Positions 34,029 to 41,102 of a stretch of DNA of 64,000 nucleotides are shown here, one piece after another. The stretch's first letter is position 1; every line of letters begins with the position of its first letter. This DNA is from JBAXZR01 sp041670165 (GTDB lineage: Bacteria; Bacillota; Clostridia; Christensenellales; UBA1242). The stretch is taken from assembly GCA_041670165.1 (NCBI GenBank), contig JBAXZR010000004.1, forward strand, positions 13,360 to 77,359, written 5' to 3'. The position numbers and the translations under genes were made by a program. Under the pieces are notes generated by a model, which ran no database searches, was not told the DNA's origin, and was given only the letters and a program-made list of their open reading frames with translations.

Positions 34029-34646
34029 ATGAGAATCGTTATGCTCGGAGCTCCTGGTTCTGGAAAAGGAACTTTGGCTTCAAAAATTTGCGAGTTATAT
34101 AGAATTCCACACATATCTACAGGTGAAATATTAAGAAATGAAGTTAAAAATGAAACACCAATTGGCATTGAAATTAAAGAAATTATGACTTCAGGTAAAT
34201 TAGTTCCAGACTCATTAATTATTGACATCACCAAAAACCGAATAAGTGAATCTGATTGTAAAAATGGATTTATTCTTGATGGCTTTCCAAGAACAATTGA
34301 ACAAGCAAAAGCTCTTGAGAAAATTACATCAATTGATTTGGTTGTTTCAATCAGAATTTCAAATGAAAAAGTTGTTGAACGAATTGCAGGTAGAAGAACT
34401 TGTCCAACATGCGGAGAAATATATCACACATCATGGCACAAAGAAAACACCTGCTCAAAATGTAATTCAAAACTTGTTCAAAGAGATGATGAAAAAACAG
34501 AAACTGTTTTAGACCGACTTGTTGTGTTTGAAAAACAAACTGCCCCTCTTGTTCAGTTTTATGAAAAAATGGGAAATTTGATTTGGGTTGACAGCGGTAA
34601 CACTGCTGAAGAAACCTTTAGGGAATTCCAAACCAAACTTTCTTAA
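34029..34646 (+). CDS. adk: Adenylate kinase
   Basis: Adenylate kinase makes two ADP from ATP and AMP. The 205-residue product has the P-loop GAPGSGKGT near the start, LDGFPRT for AMP binding, and a zinc-binding LID with CPTC and CSKC, common in Gram-positive bacteria. The ATG at 34029 follows TGGAGG at good spacing; an in-frame start 15 nt earlier overlaps that site and is rejected. Slightly shorter than the usual 214-217 residues at the C-terminus. Confidence 0.97.
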   Translation: MRIVMLGAPGSGKGTLASKICELYRIPHISTGEILRNEVKNETPIGIEIKEIMTSGKLVPDSLIIDITKNRISESDCKNGFILDGFPRTIEQAKALEKITSIDLVVSIRISNEKVVERIAGRRTCPTCGEIYHTSWHKENTCSKCNSKLVQRDDEKTETVLDRLVVFEKQTAPLVQFYEKMGNLIWVDSGNTAEETFREFQTKLS

Positions 34647-34659
34647 AATGGAGAACAAA

Positions 34660-35400
34660 ATGACTTCAAAAACCCCTGCAGAAATCGTGCTTATGCGTAT
34701 GGCTGGCAAAATTACCGGCGATGCACTCAAAGTAGCGGAAAAAGCAATTAAACCCGGTGTTTCCACTTTGGAAATTAATGCACTTGTTGATGATTACATT
34801 CGTTCACAAGGTGCAATTCCTACCTTTTTAGGTTTTGATGGCTATCCATTCTCAATATGTGCTTCAGTAAATGAAGCAGTTGTTCATGGATTCTCTAATA
34901 GTGAACCTTTAAAAGAAGGCGATATTGTTGGAATTGATGTTGGAGCTTGTTACAAAGGTTTCAATGGAGATGCAGCAAGAACATTTGCGGTAGGAAAAAT
35001 TTCAAAAGAAACTCAAGAACTCATCGATGTTACAAAACAAAGTTTTTTTGAGGGTATCAAAGCTCTTAAAGTTGGCGGTAAAATTTCTGATGTATCAAGA
35101 GCAATTCAAACTTATGTTGAAAATCATGGATTTTCAGTTGTTAGAGAATTGGTTGGACATGGTATTGGAAGAGAAATGCATGAAGATCCACAAATACCAA
35201 ATTATGTTGACAAGCACTCTTCTCCAACCGTTGTTGAAAATGCGTGTCTTGCAATTGAGCCTATGGTTAACCAAGGCAAAAAAGAAGTTTGGTTGCTTGA
35301 AGATGGTTGGACAGTTGTAACAAGAGATGGTAAACCTTCAGCCCATTATGAAAATACCGTGCTTGTAACAAAAGACGGAGTGGAGATTTTGACAATATGA
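34660..35400 (+). CDS. map: Methionine aminopeptidase, type I
   Basis: Removes the initiator Met from nascent proteins. The 246-residue product has the five metal ligands in context: GIDVGACYKGFNGDAA (two Asp), GHGIGREMHEDP (His), AIEPM (Glu) and HYENTV (Glu). The ATG at 34660 is chosen because GGAG lies 6 nt upstream; the ATG at 34648 lacks such a site. ATGA overlap with the KOW gene. Confidence 0.96.
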   Translation: MTSKTPAEIVLMRMAGKITGDALKVAEKAIKPGVSTLEINALVDDYIRSQGAIPTFLGFDGYPFSICASVNEAVVHGFSNSEPLKEGDIVGIDVGACYKGFNGDAARTFAVGKISKETQELIDVTKQSFFEGIKALKVGGKISDVSRAIQTYVENHGFSVVRELVGHGIGREMHEDPQIPNYVDKHSSPTVVENACLAIEPMVNQGKKEVWLLEDGWTVVTRDGKPSAHYENTVLVTKDGVEILTI

Positions 35401-35711
35401 AACAAAAAATTGACTACTCAATAGGTGAAATTGTAACCTCTATAAGCGGTCGAGATGTCAACACAAATTATATAGTGATTAAAAATGTTGATGATGACTT
35501 TGTCTATGTTGCAAATGGCAAAACAAAATTTTTGGAAAAACCAAAATTAAAGAGAAAAAAACATTTAAAATCAAAAAATCAAATTTTGGAAGTAATAAAA
35601 GAAAAACTTGTAAGTAACAAAAAAGTGTACGATGAGGAAATATTTAGTGCTTTCCGCAAAAATAATATTGATTTTTTTGAAAAGGAGATTGAATGTCAAA
35701 AGAAGATGTGA
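35397..35711 (+). CDS. KOW-domain RNA-binding protein (L14E-like)
   Basis: Small basic protein of 104 residues with an N-terminal KOW/SH3-like fold (GEIVTSISGRDVNTNYIVI ... YVANGKTKFLEKPKLKRKKH). Its place between map and infA is typical of Clostridia and Bacilli, where it is annotated as a ribosomal L14E/L6E/L27E-like protein. The C-terminal 40 residues (helical, acidic) are less conserved. It overlaps map by 4 nt and infA by 19 nt. Confidence 0.88.
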   Translation: MKQKIDYSIGEIVTSISGRDVNTNYIVIKNVDDDFVYVANGKTKFLEKPKLKRKKHLKSKNQILEVIKEKLVSNKKVYDEEIFSAFRKNNIDFFEKEIECQKKM

Positions 35712-35914
35712 TAGAATTTGAAGGAGTGGTTGTGGAAGTTCTTCCTTCCACAACATTTAAGGTGCAACTTTCCAACGGACATATTATTAGTGCTTATATT
35801 TCAGGAAAACTTCGCCTTAACTCAATTAAAATCTTGGAAGGAGATAAAGTTAAAATTGAAATGAGTCCATATGATTTAACCAAAGGTAGAATCACATGGA
35901 GAAGTAAAAATTAA
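35693..35914 (+). CDS. infA: Translation initiation factor IF-1
   Basis: IF-1 blocks the A site of the 30S during initiation. The 73-residue OB-fold has the conserved EGVVVEVLPSTTFKVQLSNGH, AYISGKLRLN and EMSPYDLTKGRI. Starts inside the KOW gene with AAAGGAG upstream. Confidence 0.98.
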   Translation: MSKEDVIEFEGVVVEVLPSTTFKVQLSNGHIISAYISGKLRLNSIKILEGDKVKIEMSPYDLTKGRITWRSKN

Positions 35915-35916
35915 CT

Positions 35917-35934
35917 AATGCCTTTCATGGCATT
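35917..35934 (+). other. Weak hairpin after infA
   Basis: Stem AATGCC/GGCATT with a 6-nt loop starts 3 nt after the infA stop. The right arm can also pair with a later GCATT-type segment. No U-tract of note, so it is unlikely to stop transcription before rpmJ. Confidence 0.3.
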
Positions 35935-36077
35935 CGTGCATTGAAATTTTTTGACTTATTCAAAAAAATATATGCTCAGAAAAAGTTCTACAATGCTTTT
36001 CACTCTAACATTGCAAACTAATCCCCATTTTCAAAAAAATCAGAAAAAAGTGAAATAATAATATAAGGAGAATTAGT

Positions 36078-36194
36078 ATGAAAGTAAGTCCATCAGTAAA
36101 ACCTCGTTGCAAAGATTGCAAGATAATCAAAAGAGAAGGCAAGGTTATGTGCATTTGTTCAAAAGTTAAAAAACACAAACAAACTCAAGGTTAA
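36078..36194 (+). CDS. rpmJ: 50S ribosomal protein L36
   Basis: A 38-residue L36, too short for most gene callers: MKVSPSVKPRCKDCKIIKRE, then GKVMCICSKVKKHKQTQG. The zinc ligands are Cys11, Cys14, Cys27 and His33, in the usual C-C-C-H spacing, apart from one extra residue before the His. Start follows TAAGGAG at 36064-36070. Normal position between infA and rpsM. Confidence 0.96.
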   Translation: MKVSPSVKPRCKDCKIIKREGKVMCICSKVKKHKQTQG

Positions 36195-36331
36195 TCATAA
36201 TAAGCTAAAAGAGCTCGCATAAATGGGCGGCTGGTGATTTTTATGCAAAACATAAATGTCACTACCATTTTGCGTTTTAATAAATCGCAAACATAGGGTT
36301 TGCATAAAACAAAATTTTCGGAGGAGAGAAT
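36195..36331 (+). promoter_or_regulatory. rpsM leader with alternative pairings
   Basis: The 137-nt gap before rpsM holds four stems: AGCT/AGCT (36203-36206 with 36212-36215), GCATAAA/TTTATGC (36217-36223 with 36240-36246), TTTGCG/CGCAAA (36269-36274 with 36286-36291) and GCAAAC/GTTTGC (36287-36292 with 36298-36303). The last two share bases. GCATAAA recurs at 36302-36308 and could take TTTATGC away from the first stem. The position matches the alpha-operon leader of E. coli, where S4 binds a pseudoknot before rpsM. Confidence 0.55.
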
Positions 36332-36721
36332 ATGGCAAGAATCGCTGGTATTGATTTACCTAGAGAGAAAAGGCTTGAGATCGGCCTCACATATATCTAT
36401 GGAATTGGAAGAGCTGTTTCAAATAAAATTTTGAAAGAAACTGGACTTAATCCAGATATCAGAGTAAAGGATCTTGATGAAAACGATGTTGCAAAACTTC
36501 GTAACTACATTGAAAAAAATTATCCAGTTGAAGGAGATCTTCGTAAAGAAGTTGCTCTCAACATTAAAAGATTGGTAGAAATCGGCTCATACAGAGGCGT
36601 ACGCCATCGTAGAGGACTTCCTGTTCGTGGTCAAAACACAAGAACTAACTGCAGAACTCGTAAAGGACCAAGAAAGGTTGTAGGCGGAAGTAGTAAAAAA
36701 GGCCTTGTATCAAAGGGCTAA
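36332..36721 (+). CDS. rpsM: 30S ribosomal protein S13
   Basis: S13 lies in the 30S head and contacts the P-site tRNA and L5. The 129-residue product has ARIAGIDLPREKRLEIGLTY, the helix-two-turn-helix, and the basic tail GLPVRGQNTRTNCRTRKGP. Start follows GGAGGAG. Confidence 0.98.
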   Translation: MARIAGIDLPREKRLEIGLTYIYGIGRAVSNKILKETGLNPDIRVKDLDENDVAKLRNYIEKNYPVEGDLRKEVALNIKRLVEIGSYRGVRHRRGLPVRGQNTRTNCRTRKGPRKVVGGSSKKGLVSKG

Positions 36722-36733
36722 AGGAGATAAAAC

Positions 36734-37123
36734 ATGGCTGCAAGTGAAAAACCAAAAAAGAAAAGAATAAGCAAAAACATTGAAAAAGGCGCGTGCCACA
36801 TTTTAAGTTCCTTTAACAACACAAATGTAACTTTCACTGATTGCGATGGCAATGCAATTGCATGGGCCAGCTCAGGAAAGCTTGGTTTTAAAGGATCAAA
36901 AAAGAGCACTCCTTTCGCAGCTCAACAATGCGTTGAAGATGCTGCAAAAGTTGCTAAAGAACATGGTATCAAATCTGTTGATGTTTATGTTAAGGGTCCA
37001 GGAAATGGAAGAGAAAGCGCAATTCGTGCTTTGCAAACTGCTGAAATTGGAGTAACAATGATTAGGGATGTAAGCCCAATCGCTCACAATGGATGTCGCC
37101 CACCAAAAGTTAGAAGAATCTAA
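36734..37123 (+). CDS. rpsK: 30S ribosomal protein S11
   Basis: S11 forms the platform near the E site. The 129-residue product has GACHILSSFNNTNVTFTD, TPFAAQQC, VKGPGNGRESAIRAL and the C-terminal DVSPIAHNGCRPPKVRR. Twelve-nt gap after rpsM with AAGGAG. Confidence 0.98.
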   Translation: MAASEKPKKKRISKNIEKGACHILSSFNNTNVTFTDCDGNAIAWASSGKLGFKGSKKSTPFAAQQCVEDAAKVAKEHGIKSVDVYVKGPGNGRESAIRALQTAEIGVTMIRDVSPIAHNGCRPPKVRRI

Positions 37124-37137
37124 AAAGGAGAAAATTT

Positions 37138-37758
37138 ATGGCTAAATTGATATGCCCAGATTGCCGTCTGTGCAGAAGAGAAGGCTGCAAGCTTTTCTTG
37201 AAGGGTGAAAGATGCACTAGCAAGAAATGTGCCTTCGAGAGAAGACCAAGCTTACCAGGACAACATGGACTAGGCAAAAAAAAGGTTACTGAATATGGAG
37301 AACAACTCCGTGAAAAACAAAAAGTAAAAAGAGCATACGGAATTTTGGAAAGACAATTTTCAAATTACTATGACGAAGCTGCTAAGAGTAAAGCTGTTAC
37401 AGGACTTGCACTTCTTCAAATGCTTGAAAAAAGACTTGATAATGTTGTTTACAGAATGGGAATTGCTTCATCAAGAAGCGAAGCTCGTCAAATTGTAAAC
37501 CATGCTCAAATCACAGTTAATGGCAAAACAGTTAATATTCCTTCATTCCAAGTTAAAGTTGGAGATATAATTGCTGTTAAAGAAAACAAAAAAGAACTTG
37601 AAATGTTTAAACAACTTAAAGGTATGAAAACTATTATGCCTAAGTGGGTTGAATTCAACAGTGAAACATTGTCAGGAAAAATTTTGGCTGAGCCAGCGCG
37701 TGAAGATATTGACCTTTCAATTAGAGAACACTTAATCATTGAGCTCTATTCACGTTAA
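37138..37758 (+). CDS. rpsD: 30S ribosomal protein S4, zinc type
   Basis: S4 starts 30S assembly and is a frequent autoregulator. The 206-residue product is the Cys-rich form: CPDCRLCRREGC and the following CTSKKC supply zinc ligands at the N-terminus. The S4 RNA-binding domain (LEKRLDNVVYRMGIASSRSEAR) is in the middle. Here it is in the alpha operon, not monocistronic as in B. subtilis. Confidence 0.98.
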   Translation: MAKLICPDCRLCRREGCKLFLKGERCTSKKCAFERRPSLPGQHGLGKKKVTEYGEQLREKQKVKRAYGILERQFSNYYDEAAKSKAVTGLALLQMLEKRLDNVVYRMGIASSRSEARQIVNHAQITVNGKTVNIPSFQVKVGDIIAVKENKKELEMFKQLKGMKTIMPKWVEFNSETLSGKILAEPAREDIDLSIREHLIIELYSR

Positions 37759-37781
37759 AAAATAGGGGGAACATTTAAATT

Positions 37782-38741
37782 ATGATGCAAATTGAAAAAC
37801 CAAAGATTCTTTGTGAAGAATCAAACAATTCAAGTTTTGCCCGTTTCACCGTTGAGCCTCTTGAAAAAGGCTATGGAATCACACTTGGAAACTGCATGAG
37901 AAGAGTTCTTCTCTCATCTCTCCCAGGTGCTGCTGCCGTTGCAATAAAAATCAAAGGCGTTCGTCATGAATTCACAACAATTCCTGGCGTTGAAGAAGAT
38001 GTTGTTGACATTGTTCTTAATCTTAAGAACTTAGCTGTTTCAACAAGCAACAGAGATGATAATTTCACAACTGAAATTCATCTTAATGCTGTTAAAGGCG
38101 GAAAAGTTTATGCAAAAGATTTTGAACCAAATGATCAAGTAACAATTCTTAACCCAGAACTTCTTATCTGTACACTAGCTGAAGGAGCAAAATTTGATCT
38201 TACAGTTCTTATTGGCAGAGGCAGAGGTTATGTTGCTGGTTCAGTTAATAAAGATAAAATTCAAGACATTGAATACATAGCAATTGACTCTCTTTTCTCA
38301 CCAGTTAAGAAAGTTAGCTACAGTGTTGAAGCAGTTCGTAAAGGTCAAAATATGGACTTTGACAAACTTATTCTTGAAGTTCAATCAAATGGAACAATGC
38401 CAGCAAGAGAAATCATTAGCTTAGCAGGAAAAATTATTCTAGAACATATTTCTTTGTTCACAAGTCTTTGTGAAACTATTGAAGGTGTTGGAGATAAAAT
38501 TCTTGTTAACAAACAAAGTGATGAAACAACCAAAACTATGGAATTACCAATTGAAGAGATGGATCTTTCAGTTCGTTCTTACAACTGTTTAAAAAGAGCA
38601 AACATCAACACAATTGAAGATATCACAAGAAAAACCAAGAGCGAAATGCTCAAGGTTAAGAATCTTGGACAAAAATCACTAGAAGAAGTGATAATCAAGC
38701 TTGAAAGCATGGGATTGTCGCTTAAATCGGAAGAAGATTAA
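37782..38741 (+). CDS. rpoA: RNA polymerase alpha subunit
   Basis: Alpha dimer starts RNA polymerase assembly and its C-terminal domain contacts UP elements and activators. The 319-residue product has the N-terminal domain (FTVEPLEKGYGITLGNCMRR) and the alpha-CTD (LSVRSYNCLKRANINTIEDI, VKNLGQKSLEEVI). Two adjacent ATG codons (37782, 37785) lie 12-15 nt after GGGGGA; either may be used. Confidence 0.98.
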   Translation: MMQIEKPKILCEESNNSSFARFTVEPLEKGYGITLGNCMRRVLLSSLPGAAAVAIKIKGVRHEFTTIPGVEEDVVDIVLNLKNLAVSTSNRDDNFTTEIHLNAVKGGKVYAKDFEPNDQVTILNPELLICTLAEGAKFDLTVLIGRGRGYVAGSVNKDKIQDIEYIAIDSLFSPVKKVSYSVEAVRKGQNMDFDKLILEVQSNGTMPAREIISLAGKIILEHISLFTSLCETIEGVGDKILVNKQSDETTKTMELPIEEMDLSVRSYNCLKRANINTIEDITRKTKSEMLKVKNLGQKSLEEVIIKLESMGLSLKSEED

Positions 38742-38755
38742 TAAAGGAGAAAAAT

Positions 38756-39265
38756 ATGGCAATCGAAAAATTGGGAAGGCCAACAAAAGCAAGACTTGCG
38801 GTTTTAAGAAACCAAGTTTCTCGCCTTCTCTGGGACGGAAAAGTTGAAACAACTGTTGCTAAAGCAAAATCTGTTTCAAGTGCTGCTGAAAAAGTTCTCA
38901 CTCTTGCAATCAATTCATACAACGACACTGTGAAAGTTACAAAAACAATCACAGATGCAAATGGAAACAAAGTTGAAAAAGAGTTTTTGAACGATGGTGC
39001 AACAAAACTTGCTGCAAGACGCCAAATTTCAAAAATCGTTTATGACTTGCAAGAACAAAGAAAACCAAAAGAAGCAATCGCAGTTTTCAAAGCAAGAACA
39101 GAAAATATTGCTCACCCACTTGTTGAGAAAATATTTAATGAACTCGCTCCAAAATTCGCAGAACGCGCAAAAACCACTGGAAATTTTGGTGGATATACAC
39201 GAGTTCTCAAAATCGGTCAACGCCGTGGTGATGCTGCTGAAATGGCAATCATTGACCTTATCTAA
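38756..39265 (+). CDS. rplQ: 50S ribosomal protein L17
   Basis: L17 lies near the exit tunnel. The 169-residue product has the family N-terminus (LGRPTKARLAVLRNQVSRLL) and C-terminus (GGYTRVLKIGQRRGDAAEMAIIDL). An insertion of about 40-50 residues in the middle (KTITDANGNKVEKEFLN and following) makes it longer than the 112-128 residues of B. subtilis or E. coli; such long forms are seen in other Clostridia. Last gene of the ribosomal super-operon. Confidence 0.97.
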   Translation: MAIEKLGRPTKARLAVLRNQVSRLLWDGKVETTVAKAKSVSSAAEKVLTLAINSYNDTVKVTKTITDANGNKVEKEFLNDGATKLAARRQISKIVYDLQEQRKPKEAIAVFKARTENIAHPLVEKIFNELAPKFAERAKTTGNFGGYTRVLKIGQRRGDAAEMAIIDLI

Positions 39266-39275
39266 CAAAAAACAA

Positions 39276-39298
39276 AAAGAGCTTTGGCTCTTTTTTTT
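39276..39298 (+). terminator. Terminator of the ribosomal super-operon
   Basis: Stem AAAGAGC/GCTCTTT with a 4-nt loop followed by eight T, 10 nt after the rplQ stop. Confidence 0.9.
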
Positions 39299-39426
39299 AA
39301 AATACTGGGGTGGAACTTATATTGGGGTAGCACTAAAAAAAATACGCAGGTACGCAAAGCTTTGCTTTGCTAATTTGTTATTTTTTGGTTTCCCTCTGGA
39401 GCTCCCTTTCCTTTAAAAGTGTTCGT

Positions 39427-39471
39427 TCAAAAAATCTTTTGCCCGAACTTTAGTTCGGGCAGATTTTTTGA
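39427..39471. repeat. 45-nt inverted repeat
   Basis: Outer arms TCAAAAAATCT and AGATTTTTTGA (11 bp) and inner arms GCCCGAAC and GTTCGGGC (8 bp, loop TTTA) are both perfect and separated by TTT on one side only. It has T-runs on both strands, so it may act as a terminator either way, or be a mobile palindrome. A 12-nt palindrome GCAAAGCTTTGC lies 60 nt upstream at 39354-39365. Confidence 0.75.
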
Positions 39472-39532
39472 ATTGCATTTTTTTTAAAATATAAATAAAA
39501 AATATAAAATGGTTAAAATAATGATAATTTAA

Positions 39533-39622
39533 AAAGAGTAAGGCGAGAGCGGTTAAACGTGGCTGTCTTGAAAACCGTTAAGATGAAAGCCTCCATGGGT
39601 GCTTCAATTCCACTTTCTTCGC
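39533..39622 (+). pseudogene. Decayed tRNA-Ser(UGA)-like sequence
   Basis: It shares 27 of 28 bases with the intact tRNA-Ser at 43638 from the anticodon loop through the variable arm (39565-39592 against 43668-43695), including the TGA anticodon. The anticodon stem has a T-C mismatch, the T-stem has a C-C mismatch and an extra base, the acceptor stem pairs poorly and CCA is missing. It is probably a dead copy, though a D-stem change looks compensatory (GCG/CGT for GCA/TGC). Confidence 0.65.
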
Positions 39623-39713
39623 TAGAGGGCTTGTAAATTTTATTATTATATTTATATTATAATTTCCCATTTGCTAATATTTAAAATTATATTAAAATAT
39701 TAGTTTAAAAATA

Positions 39714-39742
39714 TATACAAAAAATTTTTAATATTGTATAAT
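39714..39742 (+). promoter_or_regulatory. Promoter of the HEPN gene
   Basis: TATACA (39714-39719), 17-nt spacer, perfect TATAAT (39737-39742). Transcription would start near 39749, at the AAGGAG site. Confidence 0.55.
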
Positions 39743-39769
39743 AAAAAAACAAGGAGATATTTTGGAGCT

Positions 39770-41056
39770 ATGAATAAAATTTTTATTATATCATCAATTG
39801 ATGAAATAAAATTATTGCAAGGCTTAAGCATGAGTAATATTATTGAAGTTATTAAAGATTATAAAAAAGTTTCAAAAAAGAATAAAATTGAATTGCAGTA
39901 TTCTAATATTTTAAAAAAAATTAGTAATAATACTTTAACCATTCAAGTTTTAAATAAATTCTTAAATAAAAAATATAAAGATGGCAAAGTTTGCGATTAT
40001 ATTAATATCGTAAAGGACGATAAGACAAAAGAATACAAATTTTGTGTTAATAAATATGACGAAATATTTGATTTAAGTAAAGGTTTGTCAAGTTTTGATA
40101 AACTTGATTACAAACTAAAAATTTCTATAACAACACCTATAATTAGTATTATAACTTTATATGAAAGTTTTATAAGAAATCTTATTATTACTGATTGTTT
40201 AGAAGGGAATTTTGATTTAATTAATAATGAAACTATTAATTTTTCTCATTTGTCTTCATTAAAATATAACGAAGAAGCAATAAAAAATTATTTAATAGAG
40301 ACATTTTGTAATAATAAACTTTATGGAGATAATAAAAGAATAAAAGAAATTATAAAAACTTTATCTATTGATTGTAATGATTGTAGTTCTTTAATTGAAG
40401 ATTTTAATGAAATCTATTTTCGAAGAAATATTTATGCTCATAGTATTACAAATTTAACAAATGATTATCAAAATTTGCCAATTGAAATAAAAGAAAAATG
40501 GGCAAAAAATAATAGTCTAATTAATACTCCAGAATATTTTAAGCATGCATTTAAAATTTTAAATAAAATAATATTAATGATTTTAATAAAAAAATGTTTG
40601 TATAAGAAAAAGGATAAGGCTGATTTAGATACAATAGACGAGATTATATATAATAAATTTTACTATAAAGGCTCATATGAAGTTGCATGTTTTGCCTATA
40701 ATCAGTTAAAAGGTTTAAACTGGATAACTGATACTCAAAGATATCAGTATTTTGTAAATTATATGGTTTGTTTAAAAAATACAAATCCAATTGAATTAAA
40801 AAAAGAGTCGATTTTATGGAATACAAGTACTGTAGCTCCAATTTATAAACTTGCAAAAAAATTAATAATTGATGACTATGAAAATATAAATAATTTAATT
40901 ATAAATATATATAAATCAGAAGTCGATTATTTTAAACTAGATATTAGCGAAAGAGAATTTTGTATTAGTAAAAATTGCATAACTGAATGGCCATTATTTA
41001 TAGATTATAGAAAAACAGAATATTTTAATCAACTAAAAATATTATTAAATTTTTAG
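39770..41056 (+). CDS. HEPN-type RNase-like protein
   Basis: The 428-residue protein contains RNIYAH at residues 219-224, the Rx4H catalytic motif of HEPN ribonucleases, inside a helical region (about 105-285) with an earlier conserved helix (ITLYESFIRNLII). The N-terminal 100 residues and C-terminal 140 residues match nothing recognised. HEPN proteins are common toxins, abortive-infection effectors and anti-phage RNases. Base use is far more AT-rich than in the neighbouring ribosomal genes (AAT, ATA and TTA codons dominate), which suggests transfer. The ATG at 39770 is 13 nt after AAGGAG; a TTG at 39734 lies in the -10 box and is rejected. No antitoxin gene is seen next to it. Confidence 0.6.
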   Translation: MNKIFIISSIDEIKLLQGLSMSNIIEVIKDYKKVSKKNKIELQYSNILKKISNNTLTIQVLNKFLNKKYKDGKVCDYINIVKDDKTKEYKFCVNKYDEIFDLSKGLSSFDKLDYKLKISITTPIISIITLYESFIRNLIITDCLEGNFDLINNETINFSHLSSLKYNEEAIKNYLIETFCNNKLYGDNKRIKEIIKTLSIDCNDCSSLIEDFNEIYFRRNIYAHSITNLTNDYQNLPIEIKEKWAKNNSLINTPEYFKHAFKILNKIILMILIKKCLYKKKDKADLDTIDEIIYNKFYYKGSYEVACFAYNQLKGLNWITDTQRYQYFVNYMVCLKNTNPIELKKESILWNTSTVAPIYKLAKKLIIDDYENINNLIINIYKSEVDYFKLDISEREFCISKNCITEWPLFIDYRKTEYFNQLKILLNF

Positions 41057-41102
41057 TTAAAAATCGCTTAAAGATAATAATTGAAAATTAAAGGTTGTTG
41101 AT

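Noticed and set aside
36195..36331. Riboswitch or T-box before rpsM
   Set aside because: No T-box sequence, specifier loop or known aptamer core; the downstream gene is ribosomal, so protein binding is more likely.
39533..39622. Functional second tRNA-Ser
   Set aside because: Mismatches in acceptor, anticodon and T stems and no CCA; called as decayed copy.
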